Counted from the stretch's first letter, positions 25,263-34,056 are shown. The stretch is 64,000 nt of DNA from Actinomycetospora corticicola (GCF_013409505.1 NZ_JACCBN010000001.1:3410001-3474000); one strand, 5' to 3'. Made by a program: numbers and translations. The notes: generated by a model not told the origin, from the letters alone.

Positions 25263-25328
25263 GAGGGTCCTCTCGTCCTGAGCGGATCAGGCCGAGGAAC
25301 ACGTCTCCGGCCCGACCCGTGGATGCAA

Positions 25329-25465
25329 CGGGATCGGAACCGAAGGTCTCGCCCGCCACCGTGGAGCCGGTGGCCGCCGCGACCGGATGCACGTGCCGGG
25401 CGACCGGCACGGCGATCAGTGTGTCGACCGCGGTGTTGGGAGCTACTCCCCCTCGTTCGATCCCG
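25329..25465 (-). ncRNA. Manganese riboswitch (yybP-ykoY family)
   Basis: On the minus strand, the leader of the TMEM165 gene contains the hallmark GGGGAGTAGC (25443-25452) followed by CTCCC, and the second conserved loop GGCGAGACC (25345-25353). The two ends pair through a perfect 8-bp P1 stem: CGGGATCG at 25458-25465 (RNA 5' side) with CGATCCCG at 25329-25336. The class binds Mn2+ and turns on manganese exporters. About 66 nt separate it from the start codon, room for an expression platform. Confidence 0.9.
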
Positions 25466-25755
25466 ACATTAGCAGGTCGACCGGGAGCTACCGGTCGACG
25501 CGACGTGTCTCACGGGCGCGAGCCTCTCGTCGGCGGGCGACGGCGTGTCGCCGTGCGGACGCGCCGTCACCCGCTCGGGCGCACGTCATCCGGACGCCGG
25601 TCACCGAGCGACCACGATCGGGGCGCCGGTCGCGCTGGAAACCGCGTCACGGGCGGGCCATGATCGACGTCACAGTCCCGGACGGAGCAACGGCGCGGTG
25701 TCGACCGCCGAACGGGGCACTCGGCGACATCGCATGGGTGCGGTGAGGAGGCGTG

Positions 25756-26790
25756 ATGACCGTCGACATCGACGTGCGGACCCGGCTGTTCACCTGGTTC
25801 ACCGACCGCGCCGGGGTCATCGCCATCAGCCGGATGACCGCGGAGGACCTCGCCCGCGCCCGCACCCGGCGGCTCTCGCACAACGTCGTCACGTCGCGGG
25901 TGTTCGGCCCGATGCCCGCCGACGTCTCGCTGACCGACCTGCGGGTCGACCTCGCCGTCGCGACCGGGCACGACTCCGGCCCGACCACCCTGCGCGTCTA
26001 CCGCCCGCACGGCCCGCTGCCGGGCGGCCGGCGGCGCGAGGACGGCCTGCCGATCGTGCTGAACTACCACGGCGGCGGTGGGTCGCTGGGCAACCTCGAC
26101 CAGTCCGACTGGCTGTGTGCCCAGGTCGCGGCCCGCGTCGGCGCCCTCGTGGTGTCGGTGGACTACCGGCTCGCCCCCGAGTACCCCTACCCCGCCGGTC
26201 GCGACGACGGGTACGCGGCGCTGGTCTGGGCCGTGCGCCACGCCGACGCCCTCGGCGGGCGGACCGACCAGGTCGCGGTGATGGGCGACAGCGCGGGCGG
26301 CAACCTCGCGGCGGTCGTCGCGATGCTGGCCCGCGAGGCCGGGCCGGCGATCGACGCCCAGATCCTCATCTACCCCGTCGTCGACCTGACGCTGGACGCC
26401 CCGTCGACCACGACCTACGAGTGCGGCCCGCTGCTGACGAAGGCGGACATGGACGTGTTCCGGGCCAACTACCTCGGCCCCGACGGCGACCCCACGGACC
26501 CGCTCTGCTCCCCGCTGCTCGCCCCCGACCACCGCGGGCTGCCGCGGGCCCTGGTCATCACCGCGCAGGTCGACCCACTGCACGACGACGGGGTCGCGTA
26601 CGCGGACCGGCTACGCGCGGCCGGGGTGCCGACCCGGCACTCCGACCACGCCCGCGCGATCCACGGCTTCATCACCTTCCCCGGCGTGTGCCGGGCGGCC
26701 GCCGCCGCGCTCGACGAGATCTGCGACGAGCTGGCGGCGACCTTCGGGACGGCTCAGGAGGACATGAAGAGCCCGCCGTTGACCGAGTAG
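25756..26790 (+). CDS. HSL-family (alpha/beta hydrolase fold-3) esterase
   Basis: A 344-residue hydrolase with the hormone-sensitive-lipase oxyanion motif YHGGGGS, nucleophile GDSAGG, acid in TAQVDPLHDD and His in AIHGFITFP. The start is ATG 25756 (or GTG 25753), with GAGGAG just upstream. Its last 37 bp overlap the convergent phaB gene. Beside the polyhydroxyalkanoate genes it could act on short hydroxyacyl esters, but that is only positional inference. Regions 25466-25752 upstream show no gene. Confidence 0.88.
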   Translation: MTVDIDVRTRLFTWFTDRAGVIAISRMTAEDLARARTRRLSHNVVTSRVFGPMPADVSLTDLRVDLAVATGHDSGPTTLRVYRPHGPLPGGRRREDGLPIVLNYHGGGGSLGNLDQSDWLCAQVAARVGALVVSVDYRLAPEYPYPAGRDDGYAALVWAVRHADALGGRTDQVAVMGDSAGGNLAAVVAMLAREAGPAIDAQILIYPVVDLTLDAPSTTTYECGPLLTKADMDVFRANYLGPDGDPTDPLCSPLLAPDHRGLPRALVITAQVDPLHDDGVAYADRLRAAGVPTRHSDHARAIHGFITFPGVCRAAAAALDEICDELAATFGTAQEDMKSPPLTE

Positions 26791-27494
26791 ACCTGGCCGG
26801 TGATGTAGCCCGAGTCGGGGTCGGCGAGGAACTCGACGACGCGCGCCACCTCGTCGGGCTGGCCGAGCCGGCCGACGGGCACCTGGGCCACGATCTTCTC
26901 CAGGGCCGACTCCGGGACGCCCGCGACCATGTCGGTCTCGATGTAGCCCGGGGCCACGCAGTTCGCGGTGACGCCCTTCTTCGCGCCCTCCGAGGCCAGC
27001 GACATGGTGAGGCCGAACAGGCCCGACTTCGTCGCGGCGTAGTTCGCCTGACCCGCGTTACCCCGCTCGCCGATGACCGACGAGATCGAGACGATCCGGC
27101 CGCTCCCGCGCTCGCGCATGTGCTGGAAGGCCAGGTGCGACATGTAGAACGTGCCGGACAGGTTGACCTGCACGACCTTGTCCCAGTCCTCCACGGTCAT
27201 CTTGTGCAGCATCTTGTCGGCGGTGATGCCCGCGTTGTTGACCAGGATGTCGATGCGCCCGTGCTGGTCGTAGACCTCCTGCACCACGCGCTCGCAGTCC
27301 TCGCGGTTGCCGATGTTGCCCTGGTGGATGGTCATGCCGGGGTACTTCTCGGCCAGCTCGGCCGCAGCGTCCCGCCCGTTGGAGTAGCCCACCGCCACCT
27401 TGCAGCCGCGGTTCGCGAGCCGTTCCGAGATCGCCTTGCCGATCCCGCGTGCGCCACCGGTCACCACGGCGACCTGTCCGGTCATGTCCGCCAT
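26754..27494 (-). CDS. phaB: Acetoacetyl-CoA reductase (PhaB-type SDR)
   Basis: NADPH-dependent reductase forming (R)-3-hydroxybutyryl-CoA, the monomer for polyhydroxybutyrate. The 246-residue SDR has TGGARGIG, NNAG, catalytic Ser in SISSVIG, Tyr/Lys in NYAATKSG, and ends GQVYSVNGGLFMSS. These blocks, particularly GNIGNREDCERVV and MLHKMTVEDWD, match PhaB more than FabG. The start is ATG 27494 with GAAGGG upstream; a GTG at 27497 is possible. It is divergent from the phaC-like gene, likely sharing control, and converges with the HSL esterase. Confidence 0.85.
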   Translation of the reverse strand: MADMTGQVAVVTGGARGIGKAISERLANRGCKVAVGYSNGRDAAAELAEKYPGMTIHQGNIGNREDCERVVQEVYDQHGRIDILVNNAGITADKMLHKMTVEDWDKVVQVNLSGTFYMSHLAFQHMRERGSGRIVSISSVIGERGNAGQANYAATKSGLFGLTMSLASEGAKKGVTANCVAPGYIETDMVAGVPESALEKIVAQVPVGRLGQPDEVARVVEFLADPDSGYITGQVYSVNGGLFMSS

Positions 27495-27748
27495 CACGAC
27501 ACCCTTCGCTCGTCGTCGTCCGCATCTGGTGCGGCTCCCACCGAGCGGTGACGTGCCCGCTGGTGTCGGCGGTCACACGTATCTATGCGTTCCGCGACAC
27601 ACCCGTGACGGGGACCCCCCGAACGTCGCAGCGCACGCGTCCGCGTGCCGCCGAGCGAGTGTTTGCGAACTATGCCTAGCGGACTTACGGTCCACCGAGC
27701 AGCCCGGTGCCGTCGCCTGTCGCCGGCTGCCCGAGGAGGAATCCCGCC

Positions 27749-29035
27749 ATGACCGTGACCAGTGACCGCCGCGCCGTGACCGACGGCGCCACCGAGGCCC
27801 CCGACGCGCCGGCCATCGACCCGGTCGACCCCGCGGCCTACCTGCGGACCTTCCGCGGCGAGACGCTGCGCAAGGCGACCACCGCCCTCGTCGAGGGTGG
27901 CGCGTACGTCACCACCCGCGCCCTCGCCCAGGCCGCGACCCCGCACCGGACAGTGTACGACGCCGTCCGCTGGTGGGGCCACGTGCTCGGCCGTCGCCGC
28001 CCGTCGTGGTCCACCGAGCACCGGATCGTGTGGGAGACGCCGATCGCCCGGCTGCGTGACTTCACCGACGGCGCGACCGACGACGTGGTCCCGACGCTGG
28101 TGCTCCCGCCGCAGGCCGGGCACGACTCGTGCATCGTCGACTTCCAGCCGACCCAGTCGCAGATGCAGGTCATCCGCAAGGCCGGCCTGACCCGCGCGTT
28201 CACCCTCGACTGGGTCGGCGCCACGCAGGCCACGAAGAACACGACGATCGAGGACTACGTCGCGGTCGTCGACCGTGCCGTGGACACCGCCCTCGAGGGC
28301 ACCGGGCACACGACGGTGAACCTCGTCGGCGACTGCCAGGGCGGCTGGCTCTCGACGATCTACGCCTGCGTGCACCCCGAGCGCGTCAACACCCTGACCC
28401 TCGCGGGCGCCCCGATCGACTTCCACGCCGGCGACACCGCCATCGGCGCCTCGTCGCGGGTGACGAGCCGGCGCTACGGCACGCTGCCCTACCAGGCGAT
28501 GGTCGCGATGGGCCGCGGGAACATGCCCGGCCAGTTCGTGCTCAACGGCTTCATCGCGATGAGCCCGGACGCCGAGATCGCCAAGCACGTCGACCTGCTG
28601 CGCCACCTCGACGATCCGGCCGCGATCGCGCGCTACCAGGCCTTCGAGGACTGGTTCAAGCACACGCAGGACGTGCCCGGCACGTTCTACCTCTGGCTCG
28701 TCGAGCACCTGTTCTCCGGCAACGAGCTGATCGAGGGCCGCCTGGAGGTCGGCGGGAAGCGCCTGTCCATGGCCGACCTGTCCTGCCCGCTGTTCCTGCT
28801 CGGCGGGGCGACCGACCACATCACCCCGCCGGTCCAGGTGTTCCGGGCCGCCGACGCGGTGTCCACGCCCGCGGACCAGGTCTGGAAGCGCACCGCCCCG
28901 GGCGGCCACCTCGGCCTGTTCATGGGCAACCAGGCGCTGCGCGAGGAGTGGCCGCCCCTCATGACCGAGGTCGCGCGCTACTCGGGAGTCACCTCGTCGG
29001 CCAAGCGCAAGGGCGCCAAGAAGAGCTCCGACTGA
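27749..29035 (+). CDS. Polyhydroxyalkanoate synthase-like protein (PhaC family)
   Basis: A 428-residue alpha/beta-fold protein whose lipase-box nucleophile is Cys: LVGDCQGGWLS (G-x-C-x-G-G, the PhaC signature). The acid is in LGGATDHITPP and the His in APGGHLGLFMG, completing the Cys-Asp-His triad of PHA synthases. The length lies between class III PhaC (about 355) and class I (about 590), and the N-terminal domain is abbreviated. Neighbouring PhaB and thiolase genes complete the route acetyl-CoA to polymer. GAGGAGG lies 9 nt before ATG 27749. Its C-terminus is Lys-rich. Confidence 0.8.
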   Translation: MTVTSDRRAVTDGATEAPDAPAIDPVDPAAYLRTFRGETLRKATTALVEGGAYVTTRALAQAATPHRTVYDAVRWWGHVLGRRRPSWSTEHRIVWETPIARLRDFTDGATDDVVPTLVLPPQAGHDSCIVDFQPTQSQMQVIRKAGLTRAFTLDWVGATQATKNTTIEDYVAVVDRAVDTALEGTGHTTVNLVGDCQGGWLSTIYACVHPERVNTLTLAGAPIDFHAGDTAIGASSRVTSRRYGTLPYQAMVAMGRGNMPGQFVLNGFIAMSPDAEIAKHVDLLRHLDDPAAIARYQAFEDWFKHTQDVPGTFYLWLVEHLFSGNELIEGRLEVGGKRLSMADLSCPLFLLGGATDHITPPVQVFRAADAVSTPADQVWKRTAPGGHLGLFMGNQALREEWPPLMTEVARYSGVTSSAKRKGAKKSSD

Positions 29036-29188
29036 ACCGATTCCCGTGAGCGGTCCTGCACCTTGGACGCATGCCAGGCCCTGGGGTGTGGGCACCGACA
29101 CGGGTAGGTTCGAGGACTCCGGCGGTCGTCGAGGTCCTCGCCCGACGTCGTGCACGCAGACTTCCCGACTACCTCCAGGAGGACGTCC

Positions 29189-30367
29189 ATGCCCGGCTCC
29201 GTCATCGTCTCCGGCGCCCGCACGCCCATCGGCAAGCTCTCCGGGGCCTACGCCGACCTGACCGCGCAGCAGCTCGGCACCACCGCGATCCAGAAGGCCC
29301 TCGAGCAGGCCGGCATCTCCGGGGACCAGGTCGAGTACCTCATCATGGGTCAGGTCATCCAGGCCGGCGCGGGCCAGAACCCGGCCCGCAAGGCCGGGAC
29401 CGACGCCGGCATCCCGATGTCGGTGCCGTCGTTCACCCTGAACAAGGTCTGTCTCTCGGGTCTCGACGCGATCGCGATCGCCGACCAGATGATCCAGGCC
29501 GGCGACTACGACGTCGTCGTGGCCGGTGGCATGGAGTCCATGACCGCCGCGCCGTACCTGCTGCCGAAGGCCCGCCGCGGCTACAAGTACGGCGGCGGGA
29601 AGATCATCGACGCCACCGAGTTCGACGCGCTGACCGACGTCTACGACCAGGAGTCGATGGGCGCCTCGACCGAGAAGTTCTCGAAGGCGATCGGCCTCAC
29701 CCGCGAGGCGATGGACGAGTACGCCGCGTCCTCGCACCAGCGTGCCGCCGACGCGGCCAAGAACGGCCGCTTCGACGCCGAGTACGCGCCGGTGTCGGTC
29801 CCGCAGCGCAAGGGCGACCCGGTGGTCGTCTCCGAGGACGAGGGCGTGCGTGGCGACACCACGGCCGAGGGCCTGGGCAAGCTGCGCCCGGCGTTCTCCA
29901 AGGACGGCATCATCACCGCCGGCACCTCCTCGCAGATCTCCGACGGTGCCGCGGCCGCGGTGATCATGTCGGAGAAGAAGGCGAAGGAGCTGGGCCTCGA
30001 GGTCCTGGCGCGCATCGGCCACCACGGCTGGGTCGCCGGCCCCGACAACTCGCTGCTCTCGCAGCCGTCGCGGGCGATCTTCAAGGCCCTGGAGCGGGAG
30101 GGCCTCGAGCCCAAGCAGCTCGAGATGCTGGAGCTCAACGAGGCGTTCGCCGCCGTCGCCCTCCAGTCCACCGCCGAGCTCGGTGTCGACCCGGAGCGGG
30201 TCAACCCCGACGGCGGGGCCATCTCGCTGGGCCACCCGGTCGGCATGTCCGGTGCCCGGATCGCGATCCACCTCGCGCACGAGCTCAAGCGTCGCGGTGG
30301 CGGCATCGGTGCCGCGGGCCTCTGCGGCGGCGGCGGCCAGGGCTCCGGCCTGATCCTGCACGTCTGA
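29189..30367 (+). CDS. phaA: Acetyl-CoA C-acetyltransferase (PhaA-type thiolase)
   Basis: Condenses two acetyl-CoA to acetoacetyl-CoA. The 392-residue thiolase has the acyl-accepting Cys in LNKVCLSGLDA (about residue 89), LELNEAFAA, the His in SLGHPVGMSGAR and the base Cys in AGLCGGGGQG. Ala of the usual GHPIGASG is Met here. ATG 29189 is preceded by CAGGAGG. It completes the PHA gene set with phaB and the phaC-like gene, although it could also serve fatty-acid oxidation. A perfect hairpin terminator follows at 30387. Confidence 0.88.
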   Translation: MPGSVIVSGARTPIGKLSGAYADLTAQQLGTTAIQKALEQAGISGDQVEYLIMGQVIQAGAGQNPARKAGTDAGIPMSVPSFTLNKVCLSGLDAIAIADQMIQAGDYDVVVAGGMESMTAAPYLLPKARRGYKYGGGKIIDATEFDALTDVYDQESMGASTEKFSKAIGLTREAMDEYAASSHQRAADAAKNGRFDAEYAPVSVPQRKGDPVVVSEDEGVRGDTTAEGLGKLRPAFSKDGIITAGTSSQISDGAAAAVIMSEKKAKELGLEVLARIGHHGWVAGPDNSLLSQPSRAIFKALEREGLEPKQLEMLELNEAFAAVALQSTAELGVDPERVNPDGGAISLGHPVGMSGARIAIHLAHELKRRGGGIGAAGLCGGGGQGSGLILHV

Positions 30368-30386
30368 TCGACCCGATCGACCCGCC

Positions 30387-30421
30387 ACGGGCGGTCACCC
30401 CGGCACGGGGTGACCGCCCGT
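30387..30421. terminator. Perfect 16-bp hairpin after the thiolase gene
   Basis: ACGGGCGGTCACCCCG, 3-nt loop GCA, CGGGGTGACCGCCCGT, 20 bp after the stop codon. Strong intrinsic terminator without a T-run. Confidence 0.85.
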
Positions 30422-30523
30422 CGGCGTTTCCACCGGCGCGAAGGGTTGCGTAGTAACCGGCGTCACGTGGAACCCTGCACGAGCACGCATGAGCGCATGA
30501 GCCGACCCGTTGGAGGGCGAAGA

Positions 30524-31612
30524 ATGCCGCAGGAGGTCCGGGGAGTCGTATCCCGGGAGAAGGGCAAGCCGGTCACCGTCGAGACGATCGTGATCCCCGA
30601 TCCGGGTCCGGGTGAGGCCGTGGTCGCGATCCAGGCGTGCGGGGTCTGCCACACCGACCTGCACTACCGCGAGGGCAACATCGAGGACGCCTACCCGTTC
30701 CTGCTCGGCCACGAGGCCGCGGGCACGGTCGAGGCGCTCGGGGAGGGCGTCACCGGCCTCGAGGTCGGCGACTACGTCATCCTCAACTGGCGCGCGGTCT
30801 GCGGCGTGTGTCGCGCCTGCCGCAAGGGCAAGCACCACCTCTGCTTCGACACCCACAACGCCGCGCAGGCGATGACGCTCAAGGACACCGGCGAGGAGCT
30901 CAAGCCGGCCCTGGGCATCGGGGCGTTCGCGGAGAAGACGCTGGTCCACTCCGGGCAGTGCACCAAGGTCAACCCCGACATCGATCCGGCCGAGGCCGGA
31001 CTGATCGGCTGCGGGATCATGGCCGGCGCCGGCGCGGCCATCAACACCGGTGAGGTCAAGCGCGGCGAGACCGTCGCGGTCATCGGCTGCGGCGGGGTCG
31101 GCGACGCGGCGATCGCGGGCGCGGCGCTGGCCGGGGCCACCACGATCATCGCGGTGGACACCGAGGACCGGAAGCTGGAGTGGGCGAAGGGCTTCGGCGC
31201 CACCCACACGATCAACGCCAAGAACACCGACCCGGTGCAGGGGATCCGCGACCTCACCGACGGCTTCGGCGCCGACGTCGTCATCGACGCCGTGGGCATC
31301 CCCGCCACCTGGAAGCAGGCCTTCGAGGCCCGCGACCTCGCAGGCCGGCTGGTCCTGGTCGGCGTGCCGTCGCCGGACATGAAGCTGGAGGCGGACTTCC
31401 AGCCGTTCTTCTCCCACGGCGGGTCGCTGCGCTCGTCCTGGTACGGCGACTGCCTGCCCAGCCGGGACTTCCCGATGCTGGTCGACCTGGCCCTGCAGGG
31501 CCGGTTCCCGCTCGACAAGTTCGTCACCGAGCGCGTCTCGCTCGACGACGTGGAGTCGTCCTTCGAGAAGATGCACCACGGCGACGTGCTCCGTTCGGTG
31601 GTGATCCTCTGA
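30524..31612 (+). CDS. mscR: S-(hydroxymethyl)mycothiol dehydrogenase
   Basis: Zinc-dependent NAD alcohol dehydrogenase (362 residues) that oxidises the formaldehyde-mycothiol adduct, and may also act as S-nitrosomycothiol reductase. Catalytic Zn ligands are in GVCHTDLHY and GHEAAG. The structural Zn lobe is C-x2-C-x2-C-x7-C in [15 protein letters not shown]. The NAD motif is GCGGVGDAA. The N-terminus [17 protein letters not shown] is typical of mycothiol-type enzymes. TTGGAGG precedes ATG 30524. The metallo-hydrolase gene overlaps its stop by one base, as in the mycobacterial Rv2259-Rv2260 pair that I recall. Confidence 0.92.
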   Translation: MPQEVRGVVSREKGKPVTVETIVIPDPGPGEAVVAIQACGVCHTDLHYREGNIEDAYPFLLGHEAAGTVEALGEGVTGLEVGDYVILNWRAVCGVCRACRKGKHHLCFDTHNAAQAMTLKDTGEELKPALGIGAFAEKTLVHSGQCTKVNPDIDPAEAGLIGCGIMAGAGAAINTGEVKRGETVAVIGCGGVGDAAIAGAALAGATTIIAVDTEDRKLEWAKGFGATHTINAKNTDPVQGIRDLTDGFGADVVIDAVGIPATWKQAFEARDLAGRLVLVGVPSPDMKLEADFQPFFSHGGSLRSSWYGDCLPSRDFPMLVDLALQGRFPLDKFVTERVSLDDVESSFEKMHHGDVLRSVVIL

Positions 31613-32280
31613 TGGTCGGCTACGGGGACACGGTCGGCACCGGCGTCAACGACGGCGGGCCGATCGGCAACGTCGTCACCTCGGGCACGTTCGAGCTCGA
31701 CGGCGGGTCGTGGGACGTCGACAACAACGTCTGGATCCTGGGCGACTCCAGCGAGGTCGTCGTCATCGACGCGGCCCACGACGCCCAGGCGATCCGCAAG
31801 GCCGTGGGTGACCGCAACGTCACCGCGATCCTCTGCACGCACTCGCACAACGACCACGTCAACGCCGCCCCGGCGCTGTCGAAGGCGCTCGACGCGCCGA
31901 TCCTGCTCAACCCCGAGGACCGGGTGGTCTGGGACCTCACCCACCCCGACCTCGAGCCGGACGGCCAGTTCGAGGACGGCGAGACGTTCACGATCGCCGG
32001 GATCGACCTGAAGATGATCCACACACCGGGCCACTCCCCGGGGTCGACGTGCTTCTACGCGCCCGACCTCGGCGTCGTCTTCACCGGCGACACCCTGTTC
32101 CAGGGCGGCCCCGGGGCCACCGGCCGGTCGTACTCCGACTACGGCGTGATCCTCGAGTCGATCGAGCGCAAGCTGTTCTCGCTGCCCGGCGAGACGATCG
32201 TGCGCACCGGGCACGGGGACCACACGAAGATCGGCGACGAGTCGCCGCACCTGGAGGAGTGGAAGGCGGCCAAGGAATAG
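31612..32280 (+). CDS. MBL-fold metallo-hydrolase (mycothiol/formaldehyde operon partner)
   Basis: A 222-residue glyoxalase-II-like hydrolase with the metal-binding THSHNDH motif (residues ~80-86), GHSPGS, FTGDTLF and TGHGDHT. The stop of mscR overlaps its start (TGATG), so the two are translationally coupled. The likely role is hydrolysis of the S-formylmycothiol or another mycothiol thioester produced by MscR; this is inference from coupling and from glyoxalase II chemistry. Confidence 0.88.
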   Translation: MVGYGDTVGTGVNDGGPIGNVVTSGTFELDGGSWDVDNNVWILGDSSEVVVIDAAHDAQAIRKAVGDRNVTAILCTHSHNDHVNAAPALSKALDAPILLNPEDRVVWDLTHPDLEPDGQFEDGETFTIAGIDLKMIHTPGHSPGSTCFYAPDLGVVFTGDTLFQGGPGATGRSYSDYGVILESIERKLFSLPGETIVRTGHGDHTKIGDESPHLEEWKAAKE

Positions 32281-33506
32281 CCGCCCTCCCGGACACCGAG
32301 TACCCGGCCGACCCCTACCCGGGGGTCGCGCCGGGTTTCTCGTTCCTGCACGTCGACGCGCTGACCCACGAGCTCCGTCCCGACGACGGGTGCCGCGGTG
32401 GGTGGCGCGTCGGCGCCGCCGCGATCGACGACCTGCTCGACGTCCCGCTGGCGGGCCGCGTGCCGGTCCTGGCCTACGGCTCGAACTCCTGCCCGTCGAA
32501 GATCACCTGGCTCCGGGAGCACCTCGGCCTGCCCGGCCCCGTGGTCGCGCTGCGCGTGACGGTCCACGGGGTCGCCGCGGTGTGGGCGGCCGGCCTCCGT
32601 GTCCGCGACGACGCCCGCCCGGCCACGCTGGCGGTCACCTCCGGTGACAGCCCTCCCCCACGTGCCGACCCTCCCCCACGTGGCAGGAAAGCGTCGTTGC
32701 TGTCACCTGGTGACAGCAACGACGCTTTCCTGCCACGGGACGGGGACCCGGAGACCCACCACGTCTGGCTGGCGACGCCGGAGCAGGTCGCCGTGCTCGA
32801 CCGGTGCGAGGGACGCGGCAACCGCTACGACCTGGCCCGGCTGCACGCGGCGACCGTGCACGACGAGCAGGGCGTGCGGCTGGACCCGGTCCTGGGGTAC
32901 TGGCCGGCCCTGCGCCGCCCCGGCGAGGAGCCGCGGACCGACCGGTCGCCCCTGCTCGTCGACGGCGCGCCCGTACGGGTCCGCGACGTGGCGCAGGCGG
33001 CCGCCCGCGACCTCGAGGGCACGCCGGGGCCGGTGCCGGACGACGCGGCGGAGGTCGTCGACGGCTGCCCCGACCCGCGGGCGTGGCCGGACCGGGTGTT
33101 CGTCTACGGCACGCTGCAGCCGGGCGCGTCCGCGTGGTGGCGGCTCGCGCCGGCCGCCCGAGGGAGCGCACCCGCCGTCGGGACCGGGCAGGTGTACGAC
33201 ACCGGCCGCGGCTATCCGGCCCTCGTGGCCGGCCCGGGGACGGCGCGCGGGCACGTCGTCACCCTGGCCGATCCGGCGCGGGACCTGCCGGCGCTCGACG
33301 CCTACGAGGGGCCGGACTACCGGCGCGAGCGCGTCGTCGTGTACCGCGAGGCGAACGCCGCGGACCGGGCGTCCGACGGGTCCGCCACGGCGTCCTCCAC
33401 CGCGCCCTCCCCCGTGTCCGAGCCGGTCATCGCGTGGGCCTGGGTGTGGGACACCGCTCCCCCGGCGACCTGGCCGACCGTGACCGGCTCCTGGTCGGAC
33501 GCCTGA
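32259..33506 (+). CDS. Tandem gamma-glutamylcyclotransferase-like (AIG2/BtrG fold) protein
   Basis: About 415 residues with two cyclotransferase-like cores: LAYGSNSCPSKITWLREHL near residue 72 and VFVYGTLQPGASAWWRL near residue 284, each with the Y-G-(S/T) phosphate-binding-like loop. The second core retains LDAYEGPDYRRERV, containing the glutamate position of the fold. The first is interrupted (about residues 128-159) by a segment encoded by a perfect palindrome and short direct repeats. The start is uncertain: no ATG is available and GTG 32259, inside the preceding gene, is the nearest. Being third in the mscR operon suggests low-molecular-weight thiol or gamma-glutamyl metabolism. Confidence 0.65.
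   Translation: MEGGQGIAALPDTEYPADPYPGVAPGFSFLHVDALTHELRPDDGCRGGWRVGAAAIDDLLDVPLAGRVPVLAYGSNSCPSKITWLREHLGLPGPVVALRVTVHGVAAVWAAGLRVRDDARPATLAVTSGDSPPPRADPPPRGRKASLLSPGDSNDAFLPRDGDPETHHVWLATPEQVAVLDRCEGRGNRYDLARLHAATVHDEQGVRLDPVLGYWPALRRPGEEPRTDRSPLLVDGAPVRVRDVAQAAARDLEGTPGPVPDDAAEVVDGCPDPRAWPDRVFVYGTLQPGASAWWRLAPAARGSAPAVGTGQVYDTGRGYPALVAGPGTARGHVVTLADPARDLPALDAYEGPDYRRERVVVYREANAADRASDGSATASSTAPSPVSEPVIAWAWVWDTAPPATWPTVTGSWSDA
32680..32736. repeat. Perfect 57-bp palindrome inside a coding region
   Basis: Two exactly complementary 28-base arms flank a single central T at 32708. The left arm begins GTGGCAGGAAAGCG and the right arm ends CGCTTTCCTGCCAC. Immediately upstream are two direct copies of CCCTCCCCCACGTG (32651-32664 and 32669-32682). 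The insert is in frame and adds Pro/Ser-rich sequence to the first cyclotransferase-like domain. It resembles a mobile palindromic unit or intergenic hairpin that has landed in a gene. Confidence 0.9.
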
Positions 33507-33928
33507 TCGGTCACCGGCTCGTCCCCGTCCCCGTCCCCGGCCTCGACCTCGTCGTCCCGCGCGTGCCGGGGCGGGGTGACGGCCAGCGGCACGGACACGG
33601 TGAGCCGGCCCGCCGTCGGGACGAGGGCGATGTAGTCCGGGCCCGGACGGGGCTCGGTCACCGACTCGTCGGCGGGCGGCTGGTCGTCGCGCGCCTCCGG
33701 CACCGCCCCGGCGTCGGGAATGCCCGAGCGCCGCAGCAGCACCGCCGCGCGGGCCAGCAGCGCGAGCCCGGCGAGCAGCGCGAGCCCCGCGACGCCGAAC
33801 GCGACGAGGGCGAGCACCGGCGAGTGCAGCCGCGGTGCCTGGGTGATCGCGAGCGGGGCGGCCGCGGCGAGGAGCGCGACGGTCACGACGAGCACGACGA
33901 GCAGCCGCACCACCCACCCCCGACCCAC
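33317..33928 (-). CDS. Two-helix membrane protein with acidic tail
   Basis: A 203-residue protein starting at GTG 33928. Two hydrophobic helices (VVRLLVVLVVTVALLAAAAPL and VLALVAFGVAGLALLAGLALL) are followed by a hydrophilic domain with PDYIALVPTAGRLTVSVPLAV and an acidic stretch DDEVEAGDGDGDE. The last 63 codons (190 bp) overlap the convergent cyclotransferase-like gene; no earlier stop exists in this frame. The overlap section is low-complexity and may be a read-through tail rather than selected sequence. Function unknown. Confidence 0.5.
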   Translation of the reverse strand: MGRGWVVRLLVVLVVTVALLAAAAPLAITQAPRLHSPVLALVAFGVAGLALLAGLALLARAAVLLRRSGIPDAGAVPEARDDQPPADESVTEPRPGPDYIALVPTAGRLTVSVPLAVTPPRHARDDEVEAGDGDGDEPVTDQASDQEPVTVGQVAGGAVSHTQAHAMTGSDTGEGAVEDAVADPSDARSAAFASRYTTTRSRR

Positions 33929-33989
33929 GAGAACCCCGCGCCATGCTGCTCGATCGCGGGGCGATCACTCCAGCACCCGGCCGGGTCCG

Positions 33990-34007
33990 ACCCGATCACG
34001 ATCGGGT
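33990..34007. promoter_or_regulatory. Inverted repeat upstream of the NatAB-like operon
   Basis: ACCCGATC, AC, GATCGGGT: a perfect 8-2-8 repeat 49 bp upstream of the ABC ATPase start, in the divergent region shared with the two-helix membrane protein. Plausible repressor operator; no regulator gene is adjacent. Confidence 0.4.
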
Positions 34008-34056
34008 GGAGCGTCCCGGAGTGGACGCCCGTCGGACGACCAGGGACAGTGATCGC

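Noticed and set aside
27494-30388. 964-codon minus-strand open frame across the phaC/phaA genes
   Set aside because: Shadow of two well-supported plus-strand genes; no motifs.
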